Made by a program: the position numbers and the translations under genes. Shown one piece after another: positions 26,450-34,352 of a stretch of DNA of 64,000 nt (within the stretch, counting starts at the first letter, position 1; each line of letters opens with the position of its first letter). The notes beneath the pieces were generated by a model, which was not told where the DNA came from, searched no databases, and was given only the letters and a program-made list of their open reading frames with translations. The DNA is from CALJDF01 sp038121105 (GTDB lineage: Bacteria; Pseudomonadota; Alphaproteobacteria; SHVP01). The DNA is taken from NCBI GenBank assembly GCA_038121105.1, contig JAYONB010000003.1, positions 1 to 64,000 on the forward strand, given 5' to 3'.

Positions 26450-27172
26450 CTATTTGTCGTCGGCTGACGCGGCCTGCTCGGCCTCTTCCATGGTGCGGAG
26501 GTTTTCGGTCGCCAGGTCATGGCCTTGTGCGGCGGCTTTTTCGAAGAGCTCGCGCGCACGCTCGTGGTTCATCTCGACGCCATTGCCCATGGCATAAAGA
26601 ACGCCAAGGTTGTACTGCGCGGCCATGAGCCCCGCGTCTGCGGCGATTTCGTAGAATTTCACCGCACGCCCAAGATCACGCTCTAGACCGGTGCCGTTCT
26701 CGCACATCACGCCAAGATTGAAGATCGCGACGATGTAACCGGATTGAGCCGACTGGCTATAGAGTTCGACGGCCTTGAGATAGTCGCGGGTAACCCCGGT
26801 GCCGGTTTCGTAGAGCCCGGCGAGGTTGCACTGCGCTTGGGCGCTGCCTTTTTCGGCTGCGCGCGTGTACCAGTACGCGGCTTCGGCGGCGTCTTCCTCG
26901 ACCCCAAAGCCAACCTGATACATCACGCCGAGGCTGTACTCGGCCTCTTCATGACCTTGCTCGACAGCTTTTTGAAACCATTCAACGGCCTTTTCGAAAT
27001 CGCGCTCGACGCCGGAACCGTTGGCATACATCAGGCCGATGTTGTAGCAGGACTCCGAGTCGCCATCCCCGGCGGACTTGGTCCATTCGGTGAGTGCCGT
27101 GTCGAAATCGGCGGCGTGAAATGCCTTTGCACCAGCTTCAAATGACATTGGGGCATCGCCCTGCGAAAGCAT
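26450..27172 (-). CDS. Sel1-repeat (TPR-like) protein
   Basis: Of the 240 residues, most form about five Sel1-like repeats of 36 residues, e.g. SCYNIGLMYANGSGVERDFE, EYSLGVMYQVGFGVEEDAAE, QCNLAGLYETGTGVTRDYLK and AIFNLGVMCENGTGLERDLG. No signal peptide is visible, so it is probably a cytoplasmic protein-binding scaffold. Sel1 proteins often appear beside flagellar or secretion genes, but no specific partner can be named. Start at 27172 is supported by AAGAAGGA about 8 bases upstream; an in-frame ATG at 27148 is an alternative. Confidence 0.75.
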   Translation of the reverse strand: MLSQGDAPMSFEAGAKAFHAADFDTALTEWTKSAGDGDSESCYNIGLMYANGSGVERDFEKAVEWFQKAVEQGHEEAEYSLGVMYQVGFGVEEDAAEAAYWYTRAAEKGSAQAQCNLAGLYETGTGVTRDYLKAVELYSQSAQSGYIVAIFNLGVMCENGTGLERDLGRAVKFYEIAADAGLMAAQYNLGVLYAMGNGVEMNHERARELFEKAAAQGHDLATENLRTMEEAEQAASADDK

Positions 27173-27283
27173 GTCCGAAATCCTTCTTCTTAACCTATCA
27201 GAAAATCGCTGCCCCGATCCAATGCGAGAACCGGGCCAACCCGCCCAGAGCGCTGGGGCGCGCCAATAGGGTGCTTTTTTCCG

Positions 27284-27298
27284 TTAACGGGCGGTAAA
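27284..27298. promoter_or_regulatory. degenerate CtrA-like box
   Basis: TTAA-CGGGCGG-TAAA differs from the CtrA consensus by one base. It lies in the divergent gap between the Sel1 gene and fliK, 139 bases before fliK. A weak call made because other boxes in the window are perfect. Confidence 0.3.
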
Positions 27299-27309
27299 CG
27301 CGCAATTCG

Positions 27310-27327
27310 TGCCGGGGCGCCCCGGCA
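27310..27327. repeat. 18-bp perfect palindrome upstream of fliK
   Basis: TGCCGGGGCGCCCCGGCA is self-complementary over its full length. It lies 61 bases upstream of the sigma-54 -24 element, where an activator such as FlbD could bind. It might equally be a chance GC-rich dyad. Confidence 0.4.
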
Positions 27328-27388
27328 GATGCTTCCCGGCGATCACGCGTTAACGCTTATCTGCCGCACAGGCGCTCGGGTGCGTTCT

Positions 27389-27404
27389 TGGCCTGTCCCT
27401 TGCT
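27389..27404 (+). promoter_or_regulatory. sigma-54 promoter of fliK-flgD-flgE
   Basis: TGGCCTG-TCCC-TTGCT matches the sigma-54 consensus TGGCACG-N4-TTGCW at 10 of 12 positions, with GG and GC exactly 10 bases apart. It stands 32 bases before the fliK start. The window also encodes an FlbD-type sigma-54 activator at 35818. Confidence 0.75.
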
Positions 27405-27436
27405 TCGTCTGGCGCGGAACAATGCGGCATGTGTAG

Positions 27437-28777
27437 ATGACAAGCGTCGGACCCGATCTTTTGCTTCCAGGCGTTGCCTCGAAGAAGCCAGCTCCAGCGT
27501 CAGACGGCGAAGCCAAAAGTCCGTCGCACGAGGGCGGCGTCGACACCGGCTTTGCGCAAGAGCTCGACGCGGTCATGACACCGGCGCCAACGCCGATGAC
27601 GCTCCAGCAACAACCACCAGTCGAAGGAATTGCCCCGGCCGCCGTCGACGAATTGGCGAGCCTCATGACGGTCCAAGAGGCCCCCGCGGAGGGCCTTCCT
27701 CTTGCCATCAACCCAGCGACACCGGCCACCGAGATAACGGCGGCGGCAGCGACCCCACCGGGATCGAACGTCGCCGCCGGCAAAGTAAACGACCGACCCG
27801 CTGCAAACGGCGCCGCACTTCTGGTTGCCGAGGCGATCGGCGAAGAGACGATCGTCGAGAACAATCTCGCTCCCCAAGCCCGCGACGCCGCGGGCACGGT
27901 CATCGTACCGACACCAGAGCCCACGCCGCTCGTGTCCCAAACTGCCGCAGGCACACCCGACGGCAATCACTTGCTGGCGACGGTCGCGGGGGTCAACGGC
28001 ATTTCGGGCCCGGGCTTGATGGGACAGGGGCAATCCGCGAGCGCAGCGCCTTCTACGCCGTCCCAGACATCCCCAAACCAAGGTCCGAACCCGACCGTTC
28101 TGGCAGCGAGCCTGGCTGTCGATCCGCGCGCCCTGCCGTCTGGGAACCCCGATGGGCACCAGAACAGTCATCTCCCCAACAACGATAAAGCGGCACTGCG
28201 GACCGCAGCGTCCCTGACGACCGATAGCAAGCCGAACGATCCGGCCGGTGGGCAGTCGTTTAGCAATACGCTAAATGCGGCCGCGACCGAGACCGCCGGC
28301 CAGTCGGCGCGCGGTGCCGCGCAAGCCGCCGCACAACGTCCCGCCCGACCGGCACAGACTGCCCCACCGACGGCACAGATTGCCGTTCATATCGTGCGGG
28401 CGGTGGGCGATGGGATTAGCCGTTTCAACGTGCAGCTCCAACCGGCGGAGCTCGGGCGCGTCGAAGTGAAGCTCGAAGTCAACCGAGAGGGCGCGGTTCG
28501 CGCCATGGTGACGGCCGAAAGACAGGAGACCGTGGATCAATTGCAGCGCGACTCGCGCGCGTTGGAACGCGCTTTGCAGGACGCAGGACTGAAGACCGAT
28601 TCTCAGAATTTGCAATTCAGTCTTCGTGGCGGCCAAAACGGCCGCGGCTTGTCCGAAAACCGGACCTCGATTGGTAACAGTGGCGACGCCGACATAGCGG
28701 AAGTATCCGAATCGGCGCTCGCAGCACACTGGTCCAATGTCGCTGGATCGACCGGCGCCTTGGACATACGGGTCTAG
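27437..28777 (+). CDS. fliK: flagellar hook-length control protein FliK
   Basis: The first 320 residues are Ala/Pro/Thr-rich and low in complexity, as expected for the extended ruler part. The C-terminal Flg_hook domain is clear: VGDGISRFNVQLQPAELGRV, EVKLEVNREGAVRAMVTAER and LQRDSRALERALQDAGLKTD. FliK sets hook length and switches the export apparatus to filament substrates. The first gene after the sigma-54 promoter, followed by flgD and flgE, it fits the usual hook operon. No strong Shine-Dalgarno precedes the ATG. Confidence 0.88.
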   Translation: MTSVGPDLLLPGVASKKPAPASDGEAKSPSHEGGVDTGFAQELDAVMTPAPTPMTLQQQPPVEGIAPAAVDELASLMTVQEAPAEGLPLAINPATPATEITAAAATPPGSNVAAGKVNDRPAANGAALLVAEAIGEETIVENNLAPQARDAAGTVIVPTPEPTPLVSQTAAGTPDGNHLLATVAGVNGISGPGLMGQGQSASAAPSTPSQTSPNQGPNPTVLAASLAVDPRALPSGNPDGHQNSHLPNNDKAALRTAASLTTDSKPNDPAGGQSFSNTLNAAATETAGQSARGAAQAAAQRPARPAQTAPPTAQIAVHIVRAVGDGISRFNVQLQPAELGRVEVKLEVNREGAVRAMVTAERQETVDQLQRDSRALERALQDAGLKTDSQNLQFSLRGGQNGRGLSENRTSIGNSGDADIAEVSESALAAHWSNVAGSTGALDIRV

Positions 28778-28790
28778 AGAAGGTTTGAAG

Positions 28791-29456
28791 ATGGAAGTAT
28801 CTCCAGTCACATCGGTACCGGGCAGCAGCGCTTCAGAGAATTCTGCTGTCAAACTTGCCGACACCTTCGATTCGTTCTTGACCCTGTTGACGGCCCAGCT
28901 GACTCACCAGGACCCGCTAGAACCGCTGGATCCGAACCAGTTCACAGATCAGCTGGTCAACTTCACCAACGTCGAACAATCGATCGCAACCAACAAGAAC
29001 CTGGAACAACTCCTGGCCTTGTATCAATCGAACGAGCTGGCATCCGCCGTCAGCTTTATCGGTAAGGCGATCGAGGCTCCTGGCTCAACATCCGTGTTGA
29101 ACAAAGGATCCGCGCGTTGGTCCTACCAACTCGACTCTCCGTCCGAGGCAACGACGATCAAAGTCTTGGACCAGTCCGGCAAAACGGTTTTCCAAACCTT
29201 GGGAAATACTGGCCTTGGACGGCACGAGTTCGAGTGGGACGGCAACGATTTCTTGGGCAACCCGATGCCGGATGGGCTTTACACGCTCGCGGTCTCGGCA
29301 GCCGATAGTCAGAACAACGCGATCGACAGCTCCGCCAACCTGATCGCGACTGCCCAGGGTGTTTTGACGGAAGACGGCGTCAACAAAGTCGACGTTGGCG
29401 GTTTTACGGTGCCGCTCAGCAGCATCGTCGCGGTAATCGCAGAGACAGACGCGTAG
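28791..29456 (+). CDS. flgD: flagellar hook assembly protein FlgD
   Basis: The start is ATG 28791 with GAGAAGG 7 bases upstream (221 residues); the frame is open 54 bases further up but without support. FLTLLTAQLTHQDPLEPLDP and NQFTDQLVNFTNVEQSI are the FlgD N-terminal signature. The C-terminal part (HEFEWDGNDFLGNPMPDGLY) is the FlgD Ig/FlgD-tudor region. The protein caps the growing hook and is needed for hook polymerisation. Confidence 0.93.
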   Translation: MEVSPVTSVPGSSASENSAVKLADTFDSFLTLLTAQLTHQDPLEPLDPNQFTDQLVNFTNVEQSIATNKNLEQLLALYQSNELASAVSFIGKAIEAPGSTSVLNKGSARWSYQLDSPSEATTIKVLDQSGKTVFQTLGNTGLGRHEFEWDGNDFLGNPMPDGLYTLAVSAADSQNNAIDSSANLIATAQGVLTEDGVNKVDVGGFTVPLSSIVAVIAETDA

Positions 29457-29538
29457 AGAAACTGCGCCAAAGACATAGAGGAATGATGAGTCGCGCTCGA
29501 CACGGCACTGCAGCCGGTCGGACAGATGGGAGACAACG

Positions 29539-31194
29539 ATGAGTATCTTTGGTGCGCTGTTCTCGGGCGTTTCCGGCCTCAATGCCAATGCGCAGGCCAT
29601 GGGAACGATTTCCGACAACATCTCAAACGTCAACACGACCGGGTATAAGCGGACGGAGACCCGCTTTAAGACCTTTGTCACGACGCCGGCGACCGCGACG
29701 TTCTATACGCCCGGCGGCGTTCAATCGACCATCCAGAATCTGATCGACCGACAGGGGTTGCTGCAGGCATCGCAGTCGAATACCCACCTCGGCATCGTCG
29801 GTCAGGGGTTCTTCGTGGTGGCGGACATTATCAATGCCAACAGCACGAGCGGCACTTTTCAGTACACCCGGGCGGGTGAGTTCGAGCCGGACAAGGATGG
29901 CAATCTACGGAATACGGCTGGATTTTTCCTGCGCGGCTGGCCGATCGACGCCAACGGCAACATCACGTCAAACCAAAGCGACTTGTCGGCCACCGAGACG
30001 GTGAACATCACGGGCGTGACCGGCACCGCTTCGGCGACCTCCACCGTTACGATCCAAGCCAACTTGCAGGCCTCTCAGGCCGTGACGAGTGCGCCGCAAG
30101 ACACCACGACCGCCACGGTGACCAACGGCGATACCGATCTTTCTACGGCAACCCCCGCCCTCACCAACGGCGATACGATAACAATCAACTCGATCGGGAC
30201 GGTGAACACATTCACGTTCACGACCGGCACACCAGGCGCAAACGAATTCAACACGCTCAACCAGTTGGCCTCGCTGATCAATGCGACATCGGGCATGGTC
30301 GCCAGCGTAAGCAATGGCGCGTTGACCGTGACGGGTGACCCGGGCAATGCGCTGACTGTTGCGGGAACCGGCGCCGCCAATCTGTTTGGCGCCGCCTCGA
30401 CGACAACGCCGGCTACTTACGATCCGACCTCCGCGTCCTTGAACATGGCGTCGAATTCGGTCACGCCCGATTTCGAGCGCAGCGTCCAGATCTTCGACTC
30501 CAAGGGCGGCGCACGGACGCTGACCTTTGCCTACCTCAAGTCTCAGGTCGCGAACCAGTGGTACACCGAAGTGCACATCGAACCTTCGAGCGATGTCACT
30601 ACACTAAACGGCATTATCGCTTCGGGCACGACGGCGTTCAATTCGGACGGCACGTTCGACAGCACCAATACGACGGCCGCCCTAACAAGCGCCATTACCG
30701 TACCTTGGGCCCCGGTTCTCGGCGTTTCGGCGCAGACCGTGACCATCGACTTCGGCACCGCCGGACAGGCGAACGGTTTGAGCCAGTTCGACAGCGCTTC
30801 GCAGTTGGTCGGGTTCGACGTGAACGGCGCCCTGTTCGGTCAGTTGGCTGGCGTGACGGTCGACGAAACCGGCACGGTCACCGCGCAGTTCGACAACGGC
30901 AGCAGTCAAGATCTTTACGAGCTGCCGATCGCGACCTTCTCGAACCCCAACGGGTTGCAGCCGCGCACTGGGAACTCGTTCATTCAAACAACGAGCTCGG
31001 GCACGTTCAATCTGCAGCAAGCCGGTATCGGCACGGCCGGATTGGTCGCGCCTGCATCGATCGAGGCCTCGACGGTGGATCTCGCCGAAGAGTTCACCGA
31101 CATGATCATCGTGCAACAAGCCTTCGCCGCCAGCGGCCGGGTCATCACGACGGGCGACGAGATGCTCGACGAAGTGATCCGGCTCAAGCGGTAG
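29539..31194 (+). CDS. flgE: flagellar hook protein FlgE
   Basis: The 551-residue protein has the rod/hook signature at the N-terminus (IFGALFSGVSGLNANAQAMG, ISNVNTTGYKRTETRF) and the C-terminal FlgE block (STVDLAEEFTDMIIVQQAF, TTGDEMLDEVIRLKR). The middle is rich in Thr/Ser/Ala and variable. It is the hook subunit, exported to the cell surface. GGGAG lies 6 bases before the ATG. An 82-base gap separates it from flgD, and a hairpin follows at 31223. Confidence 0.93.
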   Translation: MSIFGALFSGVSGLNANAQAMGTISDNISNVNTTGYKRTETRFKTFVTTPATATFYTPGGVQSTIQNLIDRQGLLQASQSNTHLGIVGQGFFVVADIINANSTSGTFQYTRAGEFEPDKDGNLRNTAGFFLRGWPIDANGNITSNQSDLSATETVNITGVTGTASATSTVTIQANLQASQAVTSAPQDTTTATVTNGDTDLSTATPALTNGDTITINSIGTVNTFTFTTGTPGANEFNTLNQLASLINATSGMVASVSNGALTVTGDPGNALTVAGTGAANLFGAASTTTPATYDPTSASLNMASNSVTPDFERSVQIFDSKGGARTLTFAYLKSQVANQWYTEVHIEPSSDVTTLNGIIASGTTAFNSDGTFDSTNTTAALTSAITVPWAPVLGVSAQTVTIDFGTAGQANGLSQFDSASQLVGFDVNGALFGQLAGVTVDETGTVTAQFDNGSSQDLYELPIATFSNPNGLQPRTGNSFIQTTSSGTFNLQQAGIGTAGLVAPASIEASTVDLAEEFTDMIIVQQAFAASGRVITTGDEMLDEVIRLKR

Positions 31195-31222
31195 TTAGTT
31201 CGCAGAACGCGAACGCAAAGCT

Positions 31223-31249
31223 CGGCCGGGCGGGTTAACCGTCCGGCCG
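31223..31249 (+). terminator. hairpin terminator after flgE
   Basis: An 11-bp stem beginning CGGCCGG and closing CCGGCCG (one G-T pair) with loop GTTAA lies 29 bases past the flgE stop. The following bases AACTTATCC are only weakly T-rich, so termination efficiency is uncertain. Confidence 0.55.
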
Positions 31250-31264
31250 AACTTATCCTCTGGA

Positions 31265-31279
31265 TTAGGGGTTTCTTAA
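31265..31279. promoter_or_regulatory. near-consensus CtrA box upstream of sciP
   Basis: TTAG-GGGTTTC-TTAA has one mismatch to TTAA-N7-TTAA and ends 40 bases before the sciP start. In Caulobacter sciP is a CtrA target. Confidence 0.45.
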
Positions 31280-31319
31280 AAGTCCGCCGCTATTTTTTCT
31301 CACGAAGCCAAGAGCGAAC

Positions 31320-31616
31320 ATGACCGAAACAAGCTACTACCAAGAAAACCCCGCCCAGCCCCTGCGCCAGCAGATGCAGACGAGCGACGCTTTGCCGCCG
31401 CCCAACACCAAGCGGTGGGTGATCCGGCGCAAGGCGCAAGTCGTTTCCGCGGTCGAGAACGGCTCGATCTCGCTCGAGCAGGCTTGCGAGCGCTATTCGC
31501 TTTCGGTCGAGGAATTTCTTTCCTGGCAGCGTGCCATCGAAGAGCACGGCCTAAGGGGACTGCGCGCCACCCGGGTCCAGCAGTACCGCGCAAACCGCCC
31601 GGAAACCTCGCACTAA
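31320..31616 (+). CDS. sciP: SciP, small CtrA inhibitory protein (DUF1153)
   Basis: The 98-residue protein contains the highly conserved DUF1153 core: LPPPNTKRWVIRRKAQVVSA, then SISLEQACERYSLSVEEFLS and HGLRGLRATRVQQYR. In Caulobacter SciP binds DNA-bound CtrA and blocks its activation of target promoters, acting late in the cell cycle. Its location directly upstream of the fliF operon, with a CtrA-like box before it and ctrA further down, ties the flagellar genes here to that circuit. It is transcribed in the direction of fliF, from which it is separated by 122 bases. Confidence 0.92.
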   Translation: MTETSYYQENPAQPLRQQMQTSDALPPPNTKRWVIRRKAQVVSAVENGSISLEQACERYSLSVEEFLSWQRAIEEHGLRGLRATRVQQYRANRPETSH

Positions 31617-31635
31617 CGCACCTCTGCACGCCACT

Positions 31636-31650
31636 CGGCAAAACTTGCCG
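31636..31650. promoter_or_regulatory. FlbD (ftr)-like palindrome before fliF
   Basis: CGGCAA-AAC-TTGCCG is a perfect dyad 5 bases upstream of the CtrA-like box of fliF. It resembles the ftr elements bound by FlbD in Caulobacter as I recall them, one of which represses fliF. Assignment is by resemblance and position. Confidence 0.5.
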
Positions 31651-31654
31651 GGAT

Positions 31655-31669
31655 TTAACCTTCTGTTCA
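31655..31669. promoter_or_regulatory. near-consensus CtrA box of the fliF operon
   Basis: TTAA-CCTTCTG-TTCA has one mismatch to TTAA-N7-TTAA, and its first half reads TTAACC as in strong CtrA sites. It is 70 bases upstream of the fliF GTG. Caulobacter fliF is CtrA-activated. Confidence 0.55.
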
Positions 31670-31738
31670 CCTTCACCGGCGTAATCTGCGGCCATCGAAG
31701 GGCGCCATTCTCGGCGTCCGTTAGAGAATGGTGCCGCA

Positions 31739-33370
31739 GTGAACCCATTTCTTCAGATTGCTCAACGTCTCGGCGCAACCCGACTCATCGTGATGGGTCT
31801 GGTCGGCGTGGTCATGATCGGGTTCTTCGTTTTTCTGATCGGTCGGGTCACCACGCCGCAAATGGGGTTGCTCTATAGCAATCTCGACATTTCCGACTCG
31901 AGCGCGATCGTGGCGCAGCTCGAACAAGCCAATATTCCCTTTCAAGTTCGCGGCAACGGCAGTCAGATTTTCGTGCCGGCGAACGATGTCGAGCGCATTC
32001 GCGTTCAGGTCGCCCAAGAAGGTCTACCGGTCGGCGGCTCCGTGGGCTACGAAATTTTCGACCGAAGCGACACGCTGGGGACAACCAATTTCGTCCAAAA
32101 TGTAAACCTAGTTCGGGCCCTCGAAGGCGAACTCGCCCGCACCATTCGGTCCTTCGACAATATCGACGCCGCGCGCGTCCATCTGGTTTTACCGCGCCGC
32201 GAACTGTTTACCCGAGAAACCCGCGAGCCGAGCGCCTCTGTCGTGATCAAAACACGCGGGGGCCGGCGTGTTGAGCCCAACCAAGTGCGGGCGATTCAAC
32301 ATCTCGTCGCGTCGGCAACCGACGGATTGACCATCAATCGCATTTCGGTCGTCGATGATGCCGGCAATCTGCTGGCGCGCGCCCAAGACGACAACCCCGA
32401 CGGCACCGCAAGCGACGATACGGTTGCCGAGGTCCGACTCGCCGCAGAAAACCGCCTCCGCAACAGCATCGAACGCCTCCTGGAACGCACGGTTGGCATT
32501 GGCTTCGTGCGCGCCGAGGTGTCCGTCGATCTGAACTACGATCGCATTACCGAAAACGACGAAGTTTTCGACCCCGACGGTCAGGTCGTGCGTTCGACCC
32601 AGACGGTCGATGAAAACTCGCTGACGGTCGATCGCGACGATGACCCGGTCACGGTGGCCAATAACTTGCCCGAGGCTGAAGCCGACCAGGAGACTTCCGG
32701 GGCGTCGAGCACGTCGCAAACCTCCCGGACCGAGGAAACCACCAATTTCGAAATCTCTAAGAGCATCACCACGCGGGTACGCGAGTTCGGCGCGGTCGAG
32801 CGCCTAACCGTGGCGGTCCTTGTGGACGGTGCCCGCACCATCGGCGAAGACGGTGTGCCGGTCTACACACCGCGTACGCAGGAAGAACTTCAGCAATTGG
32901 CCGCCTTGGTCCGCAACGCGGTCGGGTTCGACGAGACCCGTGGCGACCAGGTTGAGGTCGTCAACATGCGCTTCGCCGACGTTGAAACGCCGGTGTTCGA
33001 GGACGACACCGGTTTCCTGGGACTGTCGAAATCCGATTACTTCCAGATTGCCGAAATCCTTCTGTTCATGATCATCGCCGTGCTGGTGATCCTGCTTGTC
33101 CTACGCCCGCTGGTGGGACGCTCGATCGCCGCGATGCAGCCTCAGCCTGAGCCGGCCTTGCCCGGCGTCGAAGGTGGGGCCGGTGCACTCGAGGGACCCG
33201 ATACCGCCCAGGGCCCTGCCCTGCCGGTGGAAGAGGAAGATCCCATGATCAGCCTAGGCGCCGTCGAAGGCCAAATCCGCGCCTCTTCGGTGCGCAAGAT
33301 CGGTGAGATTATCGACAAGCATCCCGACGAAGCGCTCGCCATTCTCCGCACTTGGATCTACGAGGAATAA
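31739..33370 (+). CDS. fliF: flagellar MS-ring protein FliF
   Basis: The 543-residue protein has two membrane segments, about residues 18-38 (IVMGLVGVVMIGFFVFLIG) and 438-462 (IAEILLFMIIAVLVILLVL), flanking the periplasmic ring-building domains. SVGYEIFDRSDTLGTTNFVQ and RALEGELARTIRSFDNIDAA are typical YscJ/FliF blocks. The C-terminal LRTWIYEE is the FliG-binding tail. FliF forms the MS ring that nucleates the basal body. The start is GTG and no strong ribosome-binding site is seen. First gene of a long class II-type operon. Confidence 0.94.
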   Translation: MNPFLQIAQRLGATRLIVMGLVGVVMIGFFVFLIGRVTTPQMGLLYSNLDISDSSAIVAQLEQANIPFQVRGNGSQIFVPANDVERIRVQVAQEGLPVGGSVGYEIFDRSDTLGTTNFVQNVNLVRALEGELARTIRSFDNIDAARVHLVLPRRELFTRETREPSASVVIKTRGGRRVEPNQVRAIQHLVASATDGLTINRISVVDDAGNLLARAQDDNPDGTASDDTVAEVRLAAENRLRNSIERLLERTVGIGFVRAEVSVDLNYDRITENDEVFDPDGQVVRSTQTVDENSLTVDRDDDPVTVANNLPEAEADQETSGASSTSQTSRTEETTNFEISKSITTRVREFGAVERLTVAVLVDGARTIGEDGVPVYTPRTQEELQQLAALVRNAVGFDETRGDQVEVVNMRFADVETPVFEDDTGFLGLSKSDYFQIAEILLFMIIAVLVILLVLRPLVGRSIAAMQPQPEPALPGVEGGAGALEGPDTAQGPALPVEEEDPMISLGAVEGQIRASSVRKIGEIIDKHPDEALAILRTWIYEE

Positions 33371-33373
33371 TCC

Positions 33374-34339
33374 GTGGCCCAAACGATGTCTGCTCCCACG
33401 CCGCCGCGCGCCCTTTCCGGACCGCAAAAAGCGTCCATCCTCATGCTGACGATGGGCGAAGAACGCAGCGCCAAAATCCTACCTCAATTGAGCGAGGAGG
33501 AACTTGGTCTTCTAACCCAAGCCATGGCCGGTATCGGCAAGGTCGATGCAAAAGTCGTCGAAACACTGATCACCGATTTTTCACAACAGGCCGCGCCGGT
33601 TGCCGCACCGCCGCCCGGTCCGCGTGTCGCGCCGCCGTCCCCAGCCGCGGCACCCGCCCTCACGATTTGGGACAAGCTCGCACGCGTTTCACCGCAGGTC
33701 CTGGGCGGTTACCTCATCAACGAGCATCCCCAGGCGGCCGCCGTGGTGCTGCGAAAACTACCTCCCGATGCGGCGGCGCGCGTCCTGGGCCACCTATCCG
33801 AGGATTTTGCCGGGGAAGTCGTCGCACGGATCGCCCAAGCCGAACCGATTCGGCGTGAGGTCTTGGCTCACCTCGAAGAGACCCTCAAAGAAGAGCTGGG
33901 CGCCGACTTGGAATTGCACGGTATGGAACCCGGCCCCGCGCATCTGAAGAACATTATGGCGCACATGGACAAGCCGGTGAGTCAGCGGTTCATTGGCGCC
34001 GCCCAGGCGACCGACAAGGAAGCCGCCCAGGTCATCAAGTCGTCGGCAATGGGTTTCGACGACCTATGCGATCTCGGTAGCCGCGACATGCAGCGGCTTT
34101 TCGATGGAATCGCCCCCGAAACCGTTGCCACTGCCCTCAAGGGCGCCGGCGACGCGGTGCGGGAATTCATTGTTAGCAATATGCCCCCCCGTGCCGCTAA
34201 GATTTTGCGGCAAGAGATCGAACGCGCTGGCCCAACCAAACTCCGCGCGGTTGATGCGGCTCAGCAAGAGATTCTCGAGCGCGCCAAGTCGCTCGCAGAC
34301 CGCGGCGATATCGTGATCTCCGCCCGGCGAGCGGCGTAG
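33374..34339 (+). CDS. fliG: flagellar motor switch protein FliG
   Basis: The 321-residue protein has FliG N, middle and C-terminal domains. GPQKASILMLTMGEERSAKI opens it, LINEHPQAAAVVLRKLPPDA carries the EHPQ motif, and DLCDLGSRDMQRLFDGIAPE plus AVREFIVSNMPPRAAKILRQ belong to the torque-generating domain. A proline/alanine-rich linker of about 30 residues joins the N and middle domains, so it is less compact than usual. The GTG start has AGGA 7 bases upstream and sits 3 bases after the fliF stop. Confidence 0.92.
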   Translation: MAQTMSAPTPPRALSGPQKASILMLTMGEERSAKILPQLSEEELGLLTQAMAGIGKVDAKVVETLITDFSQQAAPVAAPPPGPRVAPPSPAAAPALTIWDKLARVSPQVLGGYLINEHPQAAAVVLRKLPPDAAARVLGHLSEDFAGEVVARIAQAEPIRREVLAHLEETLKEELGADLELHGMEPGPAHLKNIMAHMDKPVSQRFIGAAQATDKEAAQVIKSSAMGFDDLCDLGSRDMQRLFDGIAPETVATALKGAGDAVREFIVSNMPPRAAKILRQEIERAGPTKLRAVDAAQQEILERAKSLADRGDIVISARRAA

Positions 34340-34352
34340 ACTGGACCCGGTC

